Shown: piece by piece, positions 36,358 to 46,852 of the stretch
Layout: each line of letters starts with the position of its first letter
Position numbering within the stretch: the stretch's first letter is position 1
Assembly: GCF_036173125.1 (NCBI RefSeq)
Contig: NZ_CP108054.1
Span: 5,146,001 to 5,210,000, forward strand
Origin: Streptomyces sp. NBC_00286
Lineage (GTDB): Bacteria > Actinomycetota > Actinomycetes > Streptomycetales > Streptomycetaceae
DNA length: 64,000 nucleotides
Direction of reading: 5' to 3'
Program-made: the position numbers and the translations under genes
Notes under the pieces: model-generated
What the model was told of the DNA's origin: nothing
Database searches by the model: none
Seen by the model: the letters and a program-made list of their open reading frames with translations, nothing else

Positions 36358-37482
36358 TCAGCTATCCAGGGGCAGTTGCTGGACCAGTAGCTTTCCGGCC
36401 ATGGTCACGCCGCCGTCCATGGCGATGGCCAGCCCGTCCGCGTACACATGCGGTCCTTCGACCACCGGGCCCGCGGAATCGTCGTCGTCCTCCGAGCCGA
36501 CCTCGCCGAGAAGATACGGAATGGGGCTGTGACCGTGGACGATTCGGGAGCCGCCGTACATGTCGAGGAGTTCGCGCACGGCCTGCGCGCCCCCGTCGTC
36601 GCGGAAGGCGAAGCGCTTGGTGAACTTGCGGAAGAGGTCCCAGCATTCATCTGCGTCGTTGCGCGTGAGGGCTTCGCGGACGGTGTCGTTGACGGCCTCG
36701 ATGGAGTCGCCGTAGTCGAGATAGGCGGTGGTGTCGGAGTGCACGAGCAGGTGATCGTCCGCCAGCTCCATCGCGTCGAGACGGGCCATCCACTGCAGAT
36801 GGTGATCTTCGAGGCGTTCCATGTCGGTCTTCTGGCCGCCGTTGAGCAGCCAGGCGGCCTGGAAAGTAGCCGTACCGGCACCGGAGTTGACGGGGGTGTC
36901 GCCGAATCGCTTGGCGCCGAGGAGCAGCAGTTCGTGATTGCCCATCAGCGCCTTGCAGTAGCCGCCGGCCGCGGCGGCCTCGGCGGACAGCCGCATCACG
37001 AGGTCGATGACGCCGATGCCGTCGGGCCCTCGGTCGGTGAAGTCTCCGAGGAACCACAGCCGTGCGGTGCCCGCCGACCAATTTCCGTCGATGTCGATGA
37101 GGCCCTTCTCGCGCAGGGCGGCAACGAGTTCGTCGAGGTAGCCGTGTACGTCGCCGACGACGTACAGCGGGCCCGGCCCGGCGGTGGACTGCGGGACGGT
37201 CGCGGCTTCGGGGCTGACCGGCACCTGAAGGGTGTCACCGCGGTTGATGACGGGCAGATCGCGCTGCGTCGGCGTGTAGCCCTCGGCGTCCTCTACCGGT
37301 CTGGTGCCCTCACCGGGAAGCATCTGCTGCACATGAGGCACCAGTTGCGGACGAGGTCCGGGCTGGGCGTACGGGCCGGAGGGCTGCGCATACGGATCGG
37401 CTTCGTGGACGTACGCGGGCACGCGGAAGTCGCGCACCGTCGGCGTTCGCACCTCGGGTCCCTGACCGGCCCCCTGAGTCAT
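36358..37482 (-). CDS. Metallophosphoesterase
   Basis: 374 residues. All phosphoesterase motifs appear: GDVHGYLDEL, GDFTDRGPDGIG, GNHELLLL, then HSDTTAYL and GHSPIPYL. A Pro/Gln-rich, apparently disordered N-terminus (1-100) precedes it. The type resembles protein-phosphatase-like (PPP) enzymes that act on phospho-Ser/Thr or dinucleotides. GGAGGGG lies 3-6 nt before the ATG at 37482; an ATG at 37500 is also in frame. Substrate unknown. Confidence 0.85.
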   Translation of the reverse strand: MTQGAGQGPEVRTPTVRDFRVPAYVHEADPYAQPSGPYAQPGPRPQLVPHVQQMLPGEGTRPVEDAEGYTPTQRDLPVINRGDTLQVPVSPEAATVPQSTAGPGPLYVVGDVHGYLDELVAALREKGLIDIDGNWSAGTARLWFLGDFTDRGPDGIGVIDLVMRLSAEAAAAGGYCKALMGNHELLLLGAKRFGDTPVNSGAGTATFQAAWLLNGGQKTDMERLEDHHLQWMARLDAMELADDHLLVHSDTTAYLDYGDSIEAVNDTVREALTRNDADECWDLFRKFTKRFAFRDDGGAQAVRELLDMYGGSRIVHGHSPIPYLLGEVGSEDDDDSAGPVVEGPHVYADGLAIAMDGGVTMAGKLLVQQLPLDS

Positions 37483-37685
37483 CGACCCCTCCACCACCAT
37501 CGCGCCGCATCTGCACCGCATTGGACTGCCTGGTCGCAGCGGCCCGCGGTGTCGTGCGCCCATCATAGGAATGCGGATCGCGCCATGTGATGACCCAGGG
37601 GTGGTGAATCGGGGCAGGACCGCAGTTCACCGTGGTTTTCTCCCGAATTGGGAGGGGCGTTCTCACCGGATGTCACCGCCTGAGG

Positions 37686-38798
37686 TCATCTCTCCTCCGG
37701 TGATCGGGGCGGGCTGACGGTCGTACGCGGCGGCCGTCGATCGGAGGAGGACCGCACGATCAACTCCGTGGGTATCACTTGCTGGACCGGTTGGTCCGAT
37801 TCGACCCCTTCGATGGCGTCGATGAGGAGCTGGACCACGGCCGTGCCGATGTGGCGCGGCTTGAGTGAAAGGGTGGTGAGGGGAGGCTCGGTGTTGGCGT
37901 ATACGGCGGACTCGCTGCAGCACACGAGCAGCAGATCCTCCGGTACGCGCAGACCGTAGCGGCGGGCGGCCGCGAGGAGGTCGGTGCCGTTCGGGTCGAA
38001 GAGCCCGTACACGGCGTCGGGCCGGTCGGGGCGGGCGAGCAGTCGGTCGGCGGCGGCGGACCCTGCGCAGGGATCGTGCGCGGGGTAGGCCTCGTACACC
38101 GGATCCTGGCCGACGCGCTCGCACCAGTGCAGGTACGCGGTCGTCGACAGATGCGTGTAGGTATCGGTCGAGGTCCCGGTGAGCAGGCCGATCCGGCGGG
38201 CGCCCGCGTCGGCCAGGTGGTCGAGGATGCCGAGGACCGCGGCCTCGTGGTCGTTGTCCACCCAGGCGGTCACCGGCAGCGAGCCGGCGGGGCGGCCGTC
38301 GGAGACCACCGGTAAACCCTGCCGGACCAGTTCGCTGACGACGGGGTCCTGGTCGGAGGGGTCGATGACCACGGTTCCGTCCAGGGCCACGTTCGACCAC
38401 ACGTCGTGGCGCGAGGTGGCGGGGAGGATGACCAGGGCGTAGCCCCGGGCGAGCGCTGCCGAGGTGGCGGCTCTGGCCATCTCCGCGAAGTACGCGAACT
38501 CCGTGAAGGTGAAAGGTTCATCCCCGTAGGTCGTGACGGTCAGGCCGATGAGGCCGGACTTTCCGGTACGGAGCGTGCGGGCCGCGGCGGAGGGGCGATA
38601 GCCCAGCCGGTCGGCGACCTCGCGGACATGGCGTCGGGTGGCGTCCGGGAGCCGGCCCTTGCCGTTGAGTGCGTCGGACACGGTCGTGATGGAGACCCCG
38701 GCGGCGGCGGCCACGTCTCTGATGCCTGCCCGGCCCGGCCGGCTGCTTCGACGGGAGGTCTCCGCCCGGCTCACCTGGTGCTTCCCTGCTGCTGTCAT
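37686..38798 (-). CDS. LacI/GalR-family transcriptional regulator
   Basis: 370 residues. The HTH lies at about residues 23-70 (IRDVAAAAGVSITTVSDALNGKGRLPDATRRHVREVADRLGYRP, with the LacI hinge region AARTLRTGKSGLIGLTV) and is followed by a periplasmic-binding-like effector domain. The start at 38798 was preferred over one at 39029. No sugar genes flank it, so the effector is not inferable. The adjacent gap may hold its operator, but I could not define one. Confidence 0.9.
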   Translation of the reverse strand: MTAAGKHQVSRAETSRRSSRPGRAGIRDVAAAAGVSITTVSDALNGKGRLPDATRRHVREVADRLGYRPSAAARTLRTGKSGLIGLTVTTYGDEPFTFTEFAYFAEMARAATSAALARGYALVILPATSRHDVWSNVALDGTVVIDPSDQDPVVSELVRQGLPVVSDGRPAGSLPVTAWVDNDHEAAVLGILDHLADAGARRIGLLTGTSTDTYTHLSTTAYLHWCERVGQDPVYEAYPAHDPCAGSAAADRLLARPDRPDAVYGLFDPNGTDLLAAARRYGLRVPEDLLLVCCSESAVYANTEPPLTTLSLKPRHIGTAVVQLLIDAIEGVESDQPVQQVIPTELIVRSSSDRRPPRTTVSPPRSPEER

Positions 38799-39193
38799 GG
38801 CGAGCCGATAGTAGGGCTCATGCGGTGGGGTAGTGCGGACGCATATGCACTCGTTGACAGGCACGTTTCTGCAAGGTCGACCACACTCAATTGGCTTGGA
38901 ACGGAAGGTAGTTGAGCGATTCAATGACAGTACGTCACTTGTCGGGGCGTATGAGCCTGCCGAAGGGGTCATGTTTCGAAGAGGTCTCAACTCACCTGCA
39001 CGGGGGATGCGCGCCACGGCGTGAGCCACCGGCGCTTGAACCGGACAGCGGCGCGCCCCCCTCTTCGTACGCCTCCGTGGGCCGACGCCCGACGGGCCGT
39101 CTATGTGGTCGGTCCTGAGCCATACGCAGCGGCGCCGAATCCTCTTAAGGTGAGGAGTATTGGAAGCCGGTGGTGGTCATGAGGAGGACTGCG
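38799..39193. other. 395-bp divergent gap between the LacI gene and hisC
   Basis: It is the promoter region of both genes. A TTGACA at 38854-38859 lacks a matching -10. No parS or DnaA box was seen, and no coding or RNA gene. Confidence 0.4.
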
Positions 39194-40273
39194 GTGAGCG
39201 AGACGAGCCCCAAGCTGCGTGCCGTGCTGGAGGGTATCCCCACGTACAAGCCGGGCAAGCCCGCCGCGGCAGCCGGGCGGGTGGCGTACAAGCTGTCCTC
39301 CAACGAGAACCCGTATCCGCCGCTGCCCGGGGTGATGGAGACCGTGGCCGCGGCGGCGGGGTCCTTCAACCGGTACCCGGATATGGCGTGCACGGGGCTG
39401 ATGAGTGAGCTGGCGGACCGGTTCGCGGTGCCGCTCACGCATCTGTCCACCGGAACGGGCTCGGTCGGCGTCGCCCAGCAGCTGGTGCAGGCCACGAGCG
39501 GTCCCGGTGACGAGGTCATATACGCCTGGCGGTCCTTCGAGGCGTACCCGATCATCACGCAGATCAGCGGGGCGACGTCGGTGCAGGTGCCGCTGACGCC
39601 GGGGGATGTGCACGACCTCGACGCGATGGCGCACGCGGTCACCGAACGGACGCGGCTGATCTTCGTCTGCAACCCCAACAACCCCACCGGAACCGTGGTG
39701 CGCCGGTCCGAGCTGGAGCGCTTCCTCGACCGGGTGCCGAGCGACGTCCTGGTGGTCCTCGACGAGGCGTACCGGGAGTTCATCCGCGACCCCCAGGTGC
39801 CGGACGGTGTCGAGATCTACCGCGAGCGGCCGAACGTCTGCGTACTGCGTACGTTCTCCAAGGCGTACGGACTCGCCGGGCTTCGGGTCGGCTTCGCGAT
39901 CGCCCATGAGCCGGTGGCGGCGGCACTGCGCAAGACCGCCGTGCCCTTCGGTGTGAGCCAGCTCGCGCAGGACGCGGCGGTCGCCTCGCTGCGCGCCGAG
40001 GACGCGCTCCTCGGCCGGGTGGGCTCGCTGGTGTGCGAGCGCACGCGCGTCGTCGAGGCCTTGCGGGGGCAGGGCTGGACAGTGCCCGAGACGCAGGCGA
40101 ACTTCGTCTGGCTGCGGCTCGGCGAGCGCACGGTCGACTTCGCGGCGGCCTGTGAGCAGGCCGGAGTCGTTGTGCGGCCGTTCCCGGGGGAGGGCGTGCG
40201 CGTGACGATCGGCGAGACCGAGGCGAACGACATCTTCCTGAAGACGACGGAGGGGTTCCGCAAGGAGCTCTAG
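39194..40273 (+). CDS. hisC: HisC-type aminotransferase
   Basis: 359 residues, fold type I PLP enzyme. Signatures: [35 protein letters not shown] and the PLP lysine in [18 protein letters not shown]. It is the enzyme class for histidinol-phosphate aminotransferase. The usual his-operon genes are not beside it, and Streptomyces have more than one paralogue, so an aromatic amino acid or related role is possible. The GTG at 39194 follows AGGAGG by 7 nt and was chosen over an ATG at 39179. Confidence 0.85.
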   Translation: MSETSPKLRAVLEGIPTYKPGKPAAAAGRVAYKLSSNENPYPPLPGVMETVAAAAGSFNRYPDMACTGLMSELADRFAVPLTHLSTGTGSVGVAQQLVQATSGPGDEVIYAWRSFEAYPIITQISGATSVQVPLTPGDVHDLDAMAHAVTERTRLIFVCNPNNPTGTVVRRSELERFLDRVPSDVLVVLDEAYREFIRDPQVPDGVEIYRERPNVCVLRTFSKAYGLAGLRVGFAIAHEPVAAALRKTAVPFGVSQLAQDAAVASLRAEDALLGRVGSLVCERTRVVEALRGQGWTVPETQANFVWLRLGERTVDFAAACEQAGVVVRPFPGEGVRVTIGETEANDIFLKTTEGFRKEL

Positions 40274-40434
40274 CCTCTGGCGGTCGGCAGGGTTCCGTCG
40301 TGGACGGGGCTCTGCCGGTGGTCTGCGTCCCCTATCTTCCGTGTCACTACGCTCTGACCTGCGCCTTCGTGGCAGGGCCCGGATGGTCCATGCTTAGGGA
40401 CCCCCCACCCCTCACGCTCCGAACAGCCATGCGT

Positions 40435-40440
40435 CATAAT
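40435..40440 (+). promoter_or_regulatory. Probable -10 element of the cyd promoter
   Basis: CATAAT lies 11 bp upstream of the Rex operator, so transcription would start within or beside it. The -35 is weak and cannot be fixed from the sequence. Confidence 0.4.
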
Positions 40441-40450
40441 TGCTTGTGAA

Positions 40451-40466
40451 TGTGAACGCGTTCACA
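40451..40466. promoter_or_regulatory. Rex operator upstream of cydA
   Basis: The perfect 16-bp palindrome TGTGAACGCGTTCACA matches the Rex consensus TGTGAAC-N2-GTTCACA. Its left neighbour TTGTGAA adds an overlapping half-site. Rex senses the NADH/NAD+ ratio and in S. coelicolor represses cydABCD; the site here is just downstream of the probable -10, as needed for repression. Confidence 0.92.
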
Positions 40467-40550
40467 AGCATGCCCGGTTGATCCCGTGATGTGTGTGACA
40501 AGCGGGTCAAACTGCCGCTGTGACCACGGCGACGTAAGGAGACTGACGAC

Positions 40551-42059
40551 GTGGACTTGGCTCTGGCGCCGGAGACCCTGGCGCGATGGCAGTTCGGCAT
40601 CACCACCGTCTACCACTTCCTCTTCGTGCCTCTGACCATCTCGCTCGCCGCGCTCACCGCCGGGCTGGAGACCGCCTGGGTGCGTACGGGAAACGAGAAG
40701 TACCTCAGGGCGACGAAGTTCTGGGGGAAGCTCTTCCTGATCAACATCGCGATGGGTGTCGTGACAGGCATAGTGCAGGAGTTCCAGTTCGGCATGAACT
40801 GGTCCGACTACTCGCGCTTCGTCGGTGACGTCTTCGGTGCCCCGCTCGCCTTCGAGGCGCTGATCGCGTTCTTCTTCGAGTCCACGTTCATCGGTCTGTG
40901 GATCTTCGGCTGGGACAAGCTGCCGAAGAAGATCCACCTCGCGTGCATGTGGATGGTCTCGATCGGCACGATCCTGTCGGCGTACTTCATCCTCGCCGCC
41001 AACTCCTGGATGCAGCACCCCGTCGGCTACCGGATCAACGAACAGCGGGGCCGTGCCGAACTCACCGACTTCTGGTTGGTCCTGACTCAGAACACCGCGC
41101 TCGCCCAGGCCTTCCACACTCTCTCCGCGGCCTTCCTCACCGGTGGCGCCTTCATGGTCGGCATCGCCGCCTTCCATCTGACCCGCAAGAAGCACATCCC
41201 CGTGATGAAGACCTCGCTGCGGCTCGGCCTGGTCACCGTGGTCATCGGCGGCATGTTCACCGCGATCAGCGGAGATGTCCTCGGCAAGATCATGTACGAG
41301 CAGCAGCCGATGAAGATGGCGGCGGCCGAGGCACTGTGGGACGGCGAGGCGCCCGCGCCCTTCTCGGTCTTCGCCTACGGGGACGTCGACAAGGGCCACA
41401 ACAAGGTGGCCGTCGAGATTCCGGGACTGCTGTCCTTCCTCGCCAAGGACGACTTCAGTTCGTACGTCCCCGGCATCAACGACGTCAACAAGGCCGAACA
41501 GGAGCGATACGGCCCGGGCGACTACCGCCCCAACATCCCGGTCGCGTACTGGGGCTTCCGCTGGATGATCGGCTTCGGTATGACGTCCTTGACCATCGGT
41601 CTGGTCGGGCTCTGGCTGACACGGAAGAAGTTCTTGCTGCCACAGCACCTGCGCATAGGGGACGACGAGGTGCCGCATCTCGTGCTGCTGCCCAAGAAGG
41701 CACTCGGCCCGACGCTCACCAAGTGGTACTGGCGCATCGCGATCCTGACCCTGGGCTTCCCGCTGATCGCCAACTCCTGGGGCTGGATCTTCACCGAGAT
41801 GGGCCGCCAGCCGTGGGTCGTGTACGGCGTACTGCAAACCCGCGACGCGGTCTCCCCCGGCGTATCCCAGGGCGAGATCCTCACCTCGATGATCGTCTTC
41901 ACGACTCTCTACGCGATCCTCGCCGTCATCGAGGTGAAGCTGCTCGTGAAGTACGTCAAGGCCGGACCGCCCGAACTCACCGAGGCCGACCTCAATCCGC
42001 CCACCAAGATCGGCGGCGACTCCCGTGACGCCGACAAGCCGATGGCCTTCTCCTACTAG
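40551..42059 (+). CDS. cydA: Cytochrome bd ubiquinol/menaquinol oxidase subunit I
   Basis: 502 residues, about nine helices. GTG start with AAGGAG 9-10 nt upstream. The N-terminus has RWQFGITTVYHFLFVPLTISLAALTAG with a haem-ligand His. GWIFTEMGRQPWVVYG is the conserved quinol-site GRQPW motif. The long insertion of E. coli CydA is absent, so it is the short-Q-loop form. Together with CydB it reduces oxygen to water in low-oxygen conditions. Rex control is likely from the operator upstream. Confidence 0.96.
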   Translation: MDLALAPETLARWQFGITTVYHFLFVPLTISLAALTAGLETAWVRTGNEKYLRATKFWGKLFLINIAMGVVTGIVQEFQFGMNWSDYSRFVGDVFGAPLAFEALIAFFFESTFIGLWIFGWDKLPKKIHLACMWMVSIGTILSAYFILAANSWMQHPVGYRINEQRGRAELTDFWLVLTQNTALAQAFHTLSAAFLTGGAFMVGIAAFHLTRKKHIPVMKTSLRLGLVTVVIGGMFTAISGDVLGKIMYEQQPMKMAAAEALWDGEAPAPFSVFAYGDVDKGHNKVAVEIPGLLSFLAKDDFSSYVPGINDVNKAEQERYGPGDYRPNIPVAYWGFRWMIGFGMTSLTIGLVGLWLTRKKFLLPQHLRIGDDEVPHLVLLPKKALGPTLTKWYWRIAILTLGFPLIANSWGWIFTEMGRQPWVVYGVLQTRDAVSPGVSQGEILTSMIVFTTLYAILAVIEVKLLVKYVKAGPPELTEADLNPPTKIGGDSRDADKPMAFSY

Positions 42060-42079
42060 GCCCAGGGAGCTGCAGAGTC

Positions 42080-43084
<1,005 letters not shown>

Positions 43085-43112
43085 GCTCGCTCGCCACTGA
43101 ATCCAGGGGCAT

Positions 43113-43126
43113 GTTTCACGTGAAAC
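43113..43126. other. parS: parS site (perfect)
   Basis: GTTTCACGTGAAAC, first of three within 87 bp between cydB and cydCD. Confidence 0.93.
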
Positions 43127-43142
43127 GTGCCTGTCGAGGAGA

Positions 43143-43168
43143 AGGTGTGTTTCACGTGAAACACACCT
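43143..43168. other. parS: parS site (perfect) within a 26-bp palindrome
   Basis: GTTTCACGTGAAAC at 43149-43162 is extended by AGGTGT/ACACCT into a perfect 26-bp palindrome. Confidence 0.93.
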
Positions 43169-43185
43169 GCTTGACCCGAGGGTGT

Positions 43186-43199
43186 GTTTCACGTGAAAC
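43186..43199. other. parS: parS site (perfect) containing the cydCD start codon
   Basis: GTTTCACGTGAAAC. The GTG at 43193-43195 is the probable start of cydCD. Confidence 0.93.
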
Positions 43200-46100
43200 C
43201 GATCGACCCGCGACTGCTCCGGTACGCCCGCGCCACTCGCCTCTTCCTGGTGGCGGTCGTAGTGCTGGGCGTTGCCGGGGCGGCGTTGGTCATTGCCCAG
43301 GCCATGCTCATCGCCGAGATAGTGGTCGGGGCCTTCCAGCACGGGCTGGAGGTCGCCGAACTCCGTACCCCACTCCTGCTGTTGGTGGCGGTCGCAGGTG
43401 GTCGGGCGCTCGTCTCATGGCTTACGGAACTCGCCGCGCACCGGGCTGGTGCGGCGGTCAAGTCGGAGCTGCGGGGGCGGCTGCTTGAGCGTGCTGGCGC
43501 GCTAGGACCGGGTTGGCTGGGCGGGCAGCGGACGGGGTCGCTGGTCGCGCTCGCCACCCGCGGAGTCGATGCGCTCGACGACTATTTCTCGCGCTACCTC
43601 CCGCAGTTGGGGCTCGCGGTGGTCGTGCCCGTGGCGGTGCTGGCGCGGATCGTCACGGAGGACTGGGTGTCGGCGGCGATCATCGCCGGCACGCTGCCCC
43701 TCATCCCCGTCTTCATGGTGCTCATCGGCTGGGCCACGCAGTCCCGGATGGATCGTCAATGGCGGCTGCTGTCACGGCTGTCGGGGCACTTCCTGGACGT
43801 GGTCGCCGGTCTGCCGACGCTCAAAGTGTTCGGGCGGGCGAAGGCACAGGCCGAGTCGATCCGGCGGATCACCGGCGACTACCGGCGGGCGACCATGCGG
43901 ACCCTGCGGATCGCCTTCATCTCGTCCTTCGCGCTGGAACTGCTGGCCACGATCTCGGTCGCCCTGGTCGCGGTGACCATCGGGATGCGGCTCGTCCATG
44001 GCGAGATGGATCTGTACGTGGGGCTGGTCATCCTCGTTCTCGCGCCCGAGGCGTACCTGCCGCTGCGGCAGGTGGGGGCGCAGTACCACGCGGCGGCGGA
44101 AGGGCTGGCCGCCGCCGAGGAGATCTTCTCTGTGCTGGAGACGCCGGTGCCGGACTCCGGGACCGCGGTCGTGCCCGCCTCCGGCGGGATTCGCTTCGAG
44201 GGGGTGACGGTCCGGTACCCGGAGCGGTCGTCCGATGCCGTGTCGGATGTGTCGTTCACGGTCGAACCTGGCGAGACGGTGGCGCTCGTCGGGCCCAGTG
44301 GCATGGGCAAGTCGACGCTGCTGAATGCGCTGCTGGGGTTCGTGAAGCCGACCGCGGGCCGGGTGCGGATCGGGGGAGTCGATCTGGCCGAGGCCGACTT
44401 GGCCACGTGGCGTTCGCAGGTGGCCTGGGTGCCGCAGCGGCCCCATCTGTACGCGGGGGCCATCGCCGAGAACGTACGGCTGGCGCGTCCGGACGCGGAC
44501 GATGCCGAAGTGACCAGGGCGCTGGGTGACGCTGGCGCGCTCGAGTTCGTGGACGCGCTGCCCGACGGGATACGGACCGAACTGGGCGAGGACGGAGCCG
44601 GGCTCTCCGCGGGACAGCGGCAACGGCTCGCGCTGGCCCGGGCGTTTCTCGCGGACCGGCCCGTGCTGCTGCTCGACGAGCCGACGGCTTCGCTGGACGG
44701 GGAGACCGAGGGCGAGGTGGTAGAAGCCGTCCGGCGCTTGGCGGTGGGGCGGACGGTGCTGCTCGTGGTGCATCGGCCGGCGTTGCTGCGGGTGGCGGAT
44801 CGGGTGGTGCGGCTGGAGTCCGCAGTGCCAGACGCGGGAGCCGGACCTACACACACCGGCGGTACGGAGGCGCGCCGCACCGGAGCGGTGGCAGTCTCCA
44901 CGGTCGACCAGGACGAACCGCCGCTCACCACTGAGGACCGGGGTGGCGTCCTCGGCCGCGTCCGCGCCATGGCCGGACCCAGGCGCGGCCGGCTCGCGCT
45001 CGCTCTTGTGCTCGGCAGCCTCGCGCTCGGCAGTGCCGTGGGGCTGATGGCCACCTCTGGGTGGCTGATCTCGCGGGCCTCTCAGCAGCCTCCCGTGCTG
45101 TATCTGATGGTCGCCGTCACGGCCACGCGGGCGTTCGGGATCGGGCGGGCCGTGTTCCGGTACGCCGAGCGGCTGGTGTCGCACGATGCCGTGCTGCGGA
45201 TGCTGGCCGACACCCGCGTCGCCGTGTACCGGCGGCTCGAGCGGCTCGCTCCCGCCGGGCTGCGGACCACCCGGCGTGGTGACCTGCTTTCTCGGCTGGT
45301 CGCCGACGTCGACGCGCTGCAGGACTACTGGCTGCGCTGGCTGCTGCCCGCATCGGCAGCGGTCGTCGTGTCGGCCGCATCCGTGGGATTCACGGCCTGG
45401 CTACTGCCCGAGGCCGGTGCCGCCCTCGCCCTCGGACTGCTTGCCGCCGGAGCCGGCGTCCCACTGGTGACCGGTGCCGTCGCGCGCCGCGCCGAGCGCA
45501 GGCTGGCCCCCGCCCGCGGCGTCCTGGCTACCCGCGTTGCCGATCTCCTCACGGGGACGGCCGAGTTGACGGTCGCCGGGGCGCTGCCCGCACGCACCGC
45601 CGAAGCGCGGCGGGCCGATGCCGCGCTGACCCGCATCGCGTCGCGCACCGCGACCGCCACCGCGCTCGGCGACGGCCTCATCGCGCTCGTCTCCGGACTC
45701 ACCGTGGCGGCCACCGCGCTCGTCGGCGCCCAAGCGGTCGCCGACGGACGCCTCAGCGGAGTGCTGATGGCCGTCGTCGTCCTCACCCCGCTCGCCGCGT
45801 TCGAGGCCGTCCTGAGCCTGCCGCTCGCGGTCCAGTACCGGCAGCGGGTGCGCAAGAGCGCGGAGCGCGTGTACGAGGTCCTGGACGCCCCCGATCCCGT
45901 ACGCGAACCGGAGAGGCCGCGAGAGGCACCGGCGTCGCCGTTCCCGCTCGTCCTCCAGGAACTGTCCGCCCGCCACCACGGGCAGGACCGGGACGCGCTG
46001 GCCGGGCTCGACCTGACGCTCGCCCAAGGGCAGAGGATCGCCGTCGTCGGGCAGTCCGGGTCCGGCAAGACGACCCTCGCGCAGGTGCTGCTGCGGTTGC

Positions 46101-46690
46101 TGGACGCGGGCGCGGGGACGTACACACTGGGCGGCATGGACGCGTACGACCTGGGCGGTGACGACGTACGACGCCTGGTCGGGCTGTGTGCGCAGGACGC
46201 GCACCTCTTCGACAGCTCGGTGCGCGAGAATCTGCTGCTTGCCCGGAAGGACGCGACCGAGGAAGACCTGCGTGACGCACTCGGGCGGGCCCGGCTGCTC
46301 GACTGGGCCGACGGTCTGCCGGAGGGGCTCGACACCCTGATCGGCGAGCACGGGGCGCGGCTGTCCGGTGGGCAGCGGCAGCGGCTGGCGCTGGCCCGTG
46401 CACTGCTCGCCGACTTCCCGGTCCTCGTCCTCGACGAGCCAGCGGAGCACCTCGACCTTCCGACGGCCGACGCGCTGACCGCAGATCTGCTCGCCGCGAC
46501 CGAGGGCAGTACGACACTGCTGATCACCCACCGGCTGGCGGGTCTGGAGGCCGTGGACGAGGTGATCGTGCTGGCGGACGGGCGTGTGGTGCAGCGGGGC
46601 CCGTACGAGGAACTGGCCGCCGTGGACGGTCCGCTGCGGGAGATGCGGGAGCGGGAGGAGGCATCGGAGCTGCTGGTGGCGGTTCGTTGA
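43193..46690 (+). CDS. cydCD: Fused CydD-CydC ABC transporter for cytochrome bd assembly
   Basis: 1165 residues in one chain: membrane domain and ATPase (CydD-like), then a second membrane domain and ATPase (CydC-like). Walker A motifs are GPSGMGKST at about residue 367 and GQSGSGKTT at about 952; Walker B/signature segments LSAGQRQRLALARAFL and LSGGQRQRLALARALL are both present. In bacteria CydDC exports thiols and haem-related factors to the periplasmic side, which is needed for bd oxidase. The start at 43193 lies inside a parS site and follows GAGGG by 10 nt; an in-frame GTG at 43184 has only 1 nt of spacing. Confidence 0.94.
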   Translation: MKPIDPRLLRYARATRLFLVAVVVLGVAGAALVIAQAMLIAEIVVGAFQHGLEVAELRTPLLLLVAVAGGRALVSWLTELAAHRAGAAVKSELRGRLLERAGALGPGWLGGQRTGSLVALATRGVDALDDYFSRYLPQLGLAVVVPVAVLARIVTEDWVSAAIIAGTLPLIPVFMVLIGWATQSRMDRQWRLLSRLSGHFLDVVAGLPTLKVFGRAKAQAESIRRITGDYRRATMRTLRIAFISSFALELLATISVALVAVTIGMRLVHGEMDLYVGLVILVLAPEAYLPLRQVGAQYHAAAEGLAAAEEIFSVLETPVPDSGTAVVPASGGIRFEGVTVRYPERSSDAVSDVSFTVEPGETVALVGPSGMGKSTLLNALLGFVKPTAGRVRIGGVDLAEADLATWRSQVAWVPQRPHLYAGAIAENVRLARPDADDAEVTRALGDAGALEFVDALPDGIRTELGEDGAGLSAGQRQRLALARAFLADRPVLLLDEPTASLDGETEGEVVEAVRRLAVGRTVLLVVHRPALLRVADRVVRLESAVPDAGAGPTHTGGTEARRTGAVAVSTVDQDEPPLTTEDRGGVLGRVRAMAGPRRGRLALALVLGSLALGSAVGLMATSGWLISRASQQPPVLYLMVAVTATRAFGIGRAVFRYAERLVSHDAVLRMLADTRVAVYRRLERLAPAGLRTTRRGDLLSRLVADVDALQDYWLRWLLPASAAVVVSAASVGFTAWLLPEAGAALALGLLAAGAGVPLVTGAVARRAERRLAPARGVLATRVADLLTGTAELTVAGALPARTAEARRADAALTRIASRTATATALGDGLIALVSGLTVAATALVGAQAVADGRLSGVLMAVVVLTPLAAFEAVLSLPLAVQYRQRVRKSAERVYEVLDAPDPVREPERPREAPASPFPLVLQELSARHHGQDRDALAGLDLTLAQGQRIAVVGQSGSGKTTLAQVLLRLLDAGAGTYTLGGMDAYDLGGDDVRRLVGLCAQDAHLFDSSVRENLLLARKDATEEDLRDALGRARLLDWADGLPEGLDTLIGEHGARLSGGQRQRLALARALLADFPVLVLDEPAEHLDLPTADALTADLLAATEGSTTLLITHRLAGLEAVDEVIVLADGRVVQRGPYEELAAVDGPLREMREREEASELLVAVR

Positions 46691-46852
46691 GGCGGTGCAG
46701 CCGCCGTACGTACCGCCCCGCTGACGGGCCACTCAAGTGCCATGAACCAGGCCGCTGTTCGGAGCAGCTGAGTGGTCCGTCCGTGGCATTCGGTCCCTCA
46801 GGTGTACGACTTGAACAGGACCGCGGCTCCGGCGCGGGACACGATCCGTTGC

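Noticed and set aside
43772..45184. Long antiparallel frames across cydCD
   Set aside because: Shadow frames of cydCD; their translations are arginine/proline-rich and lack any family motif.
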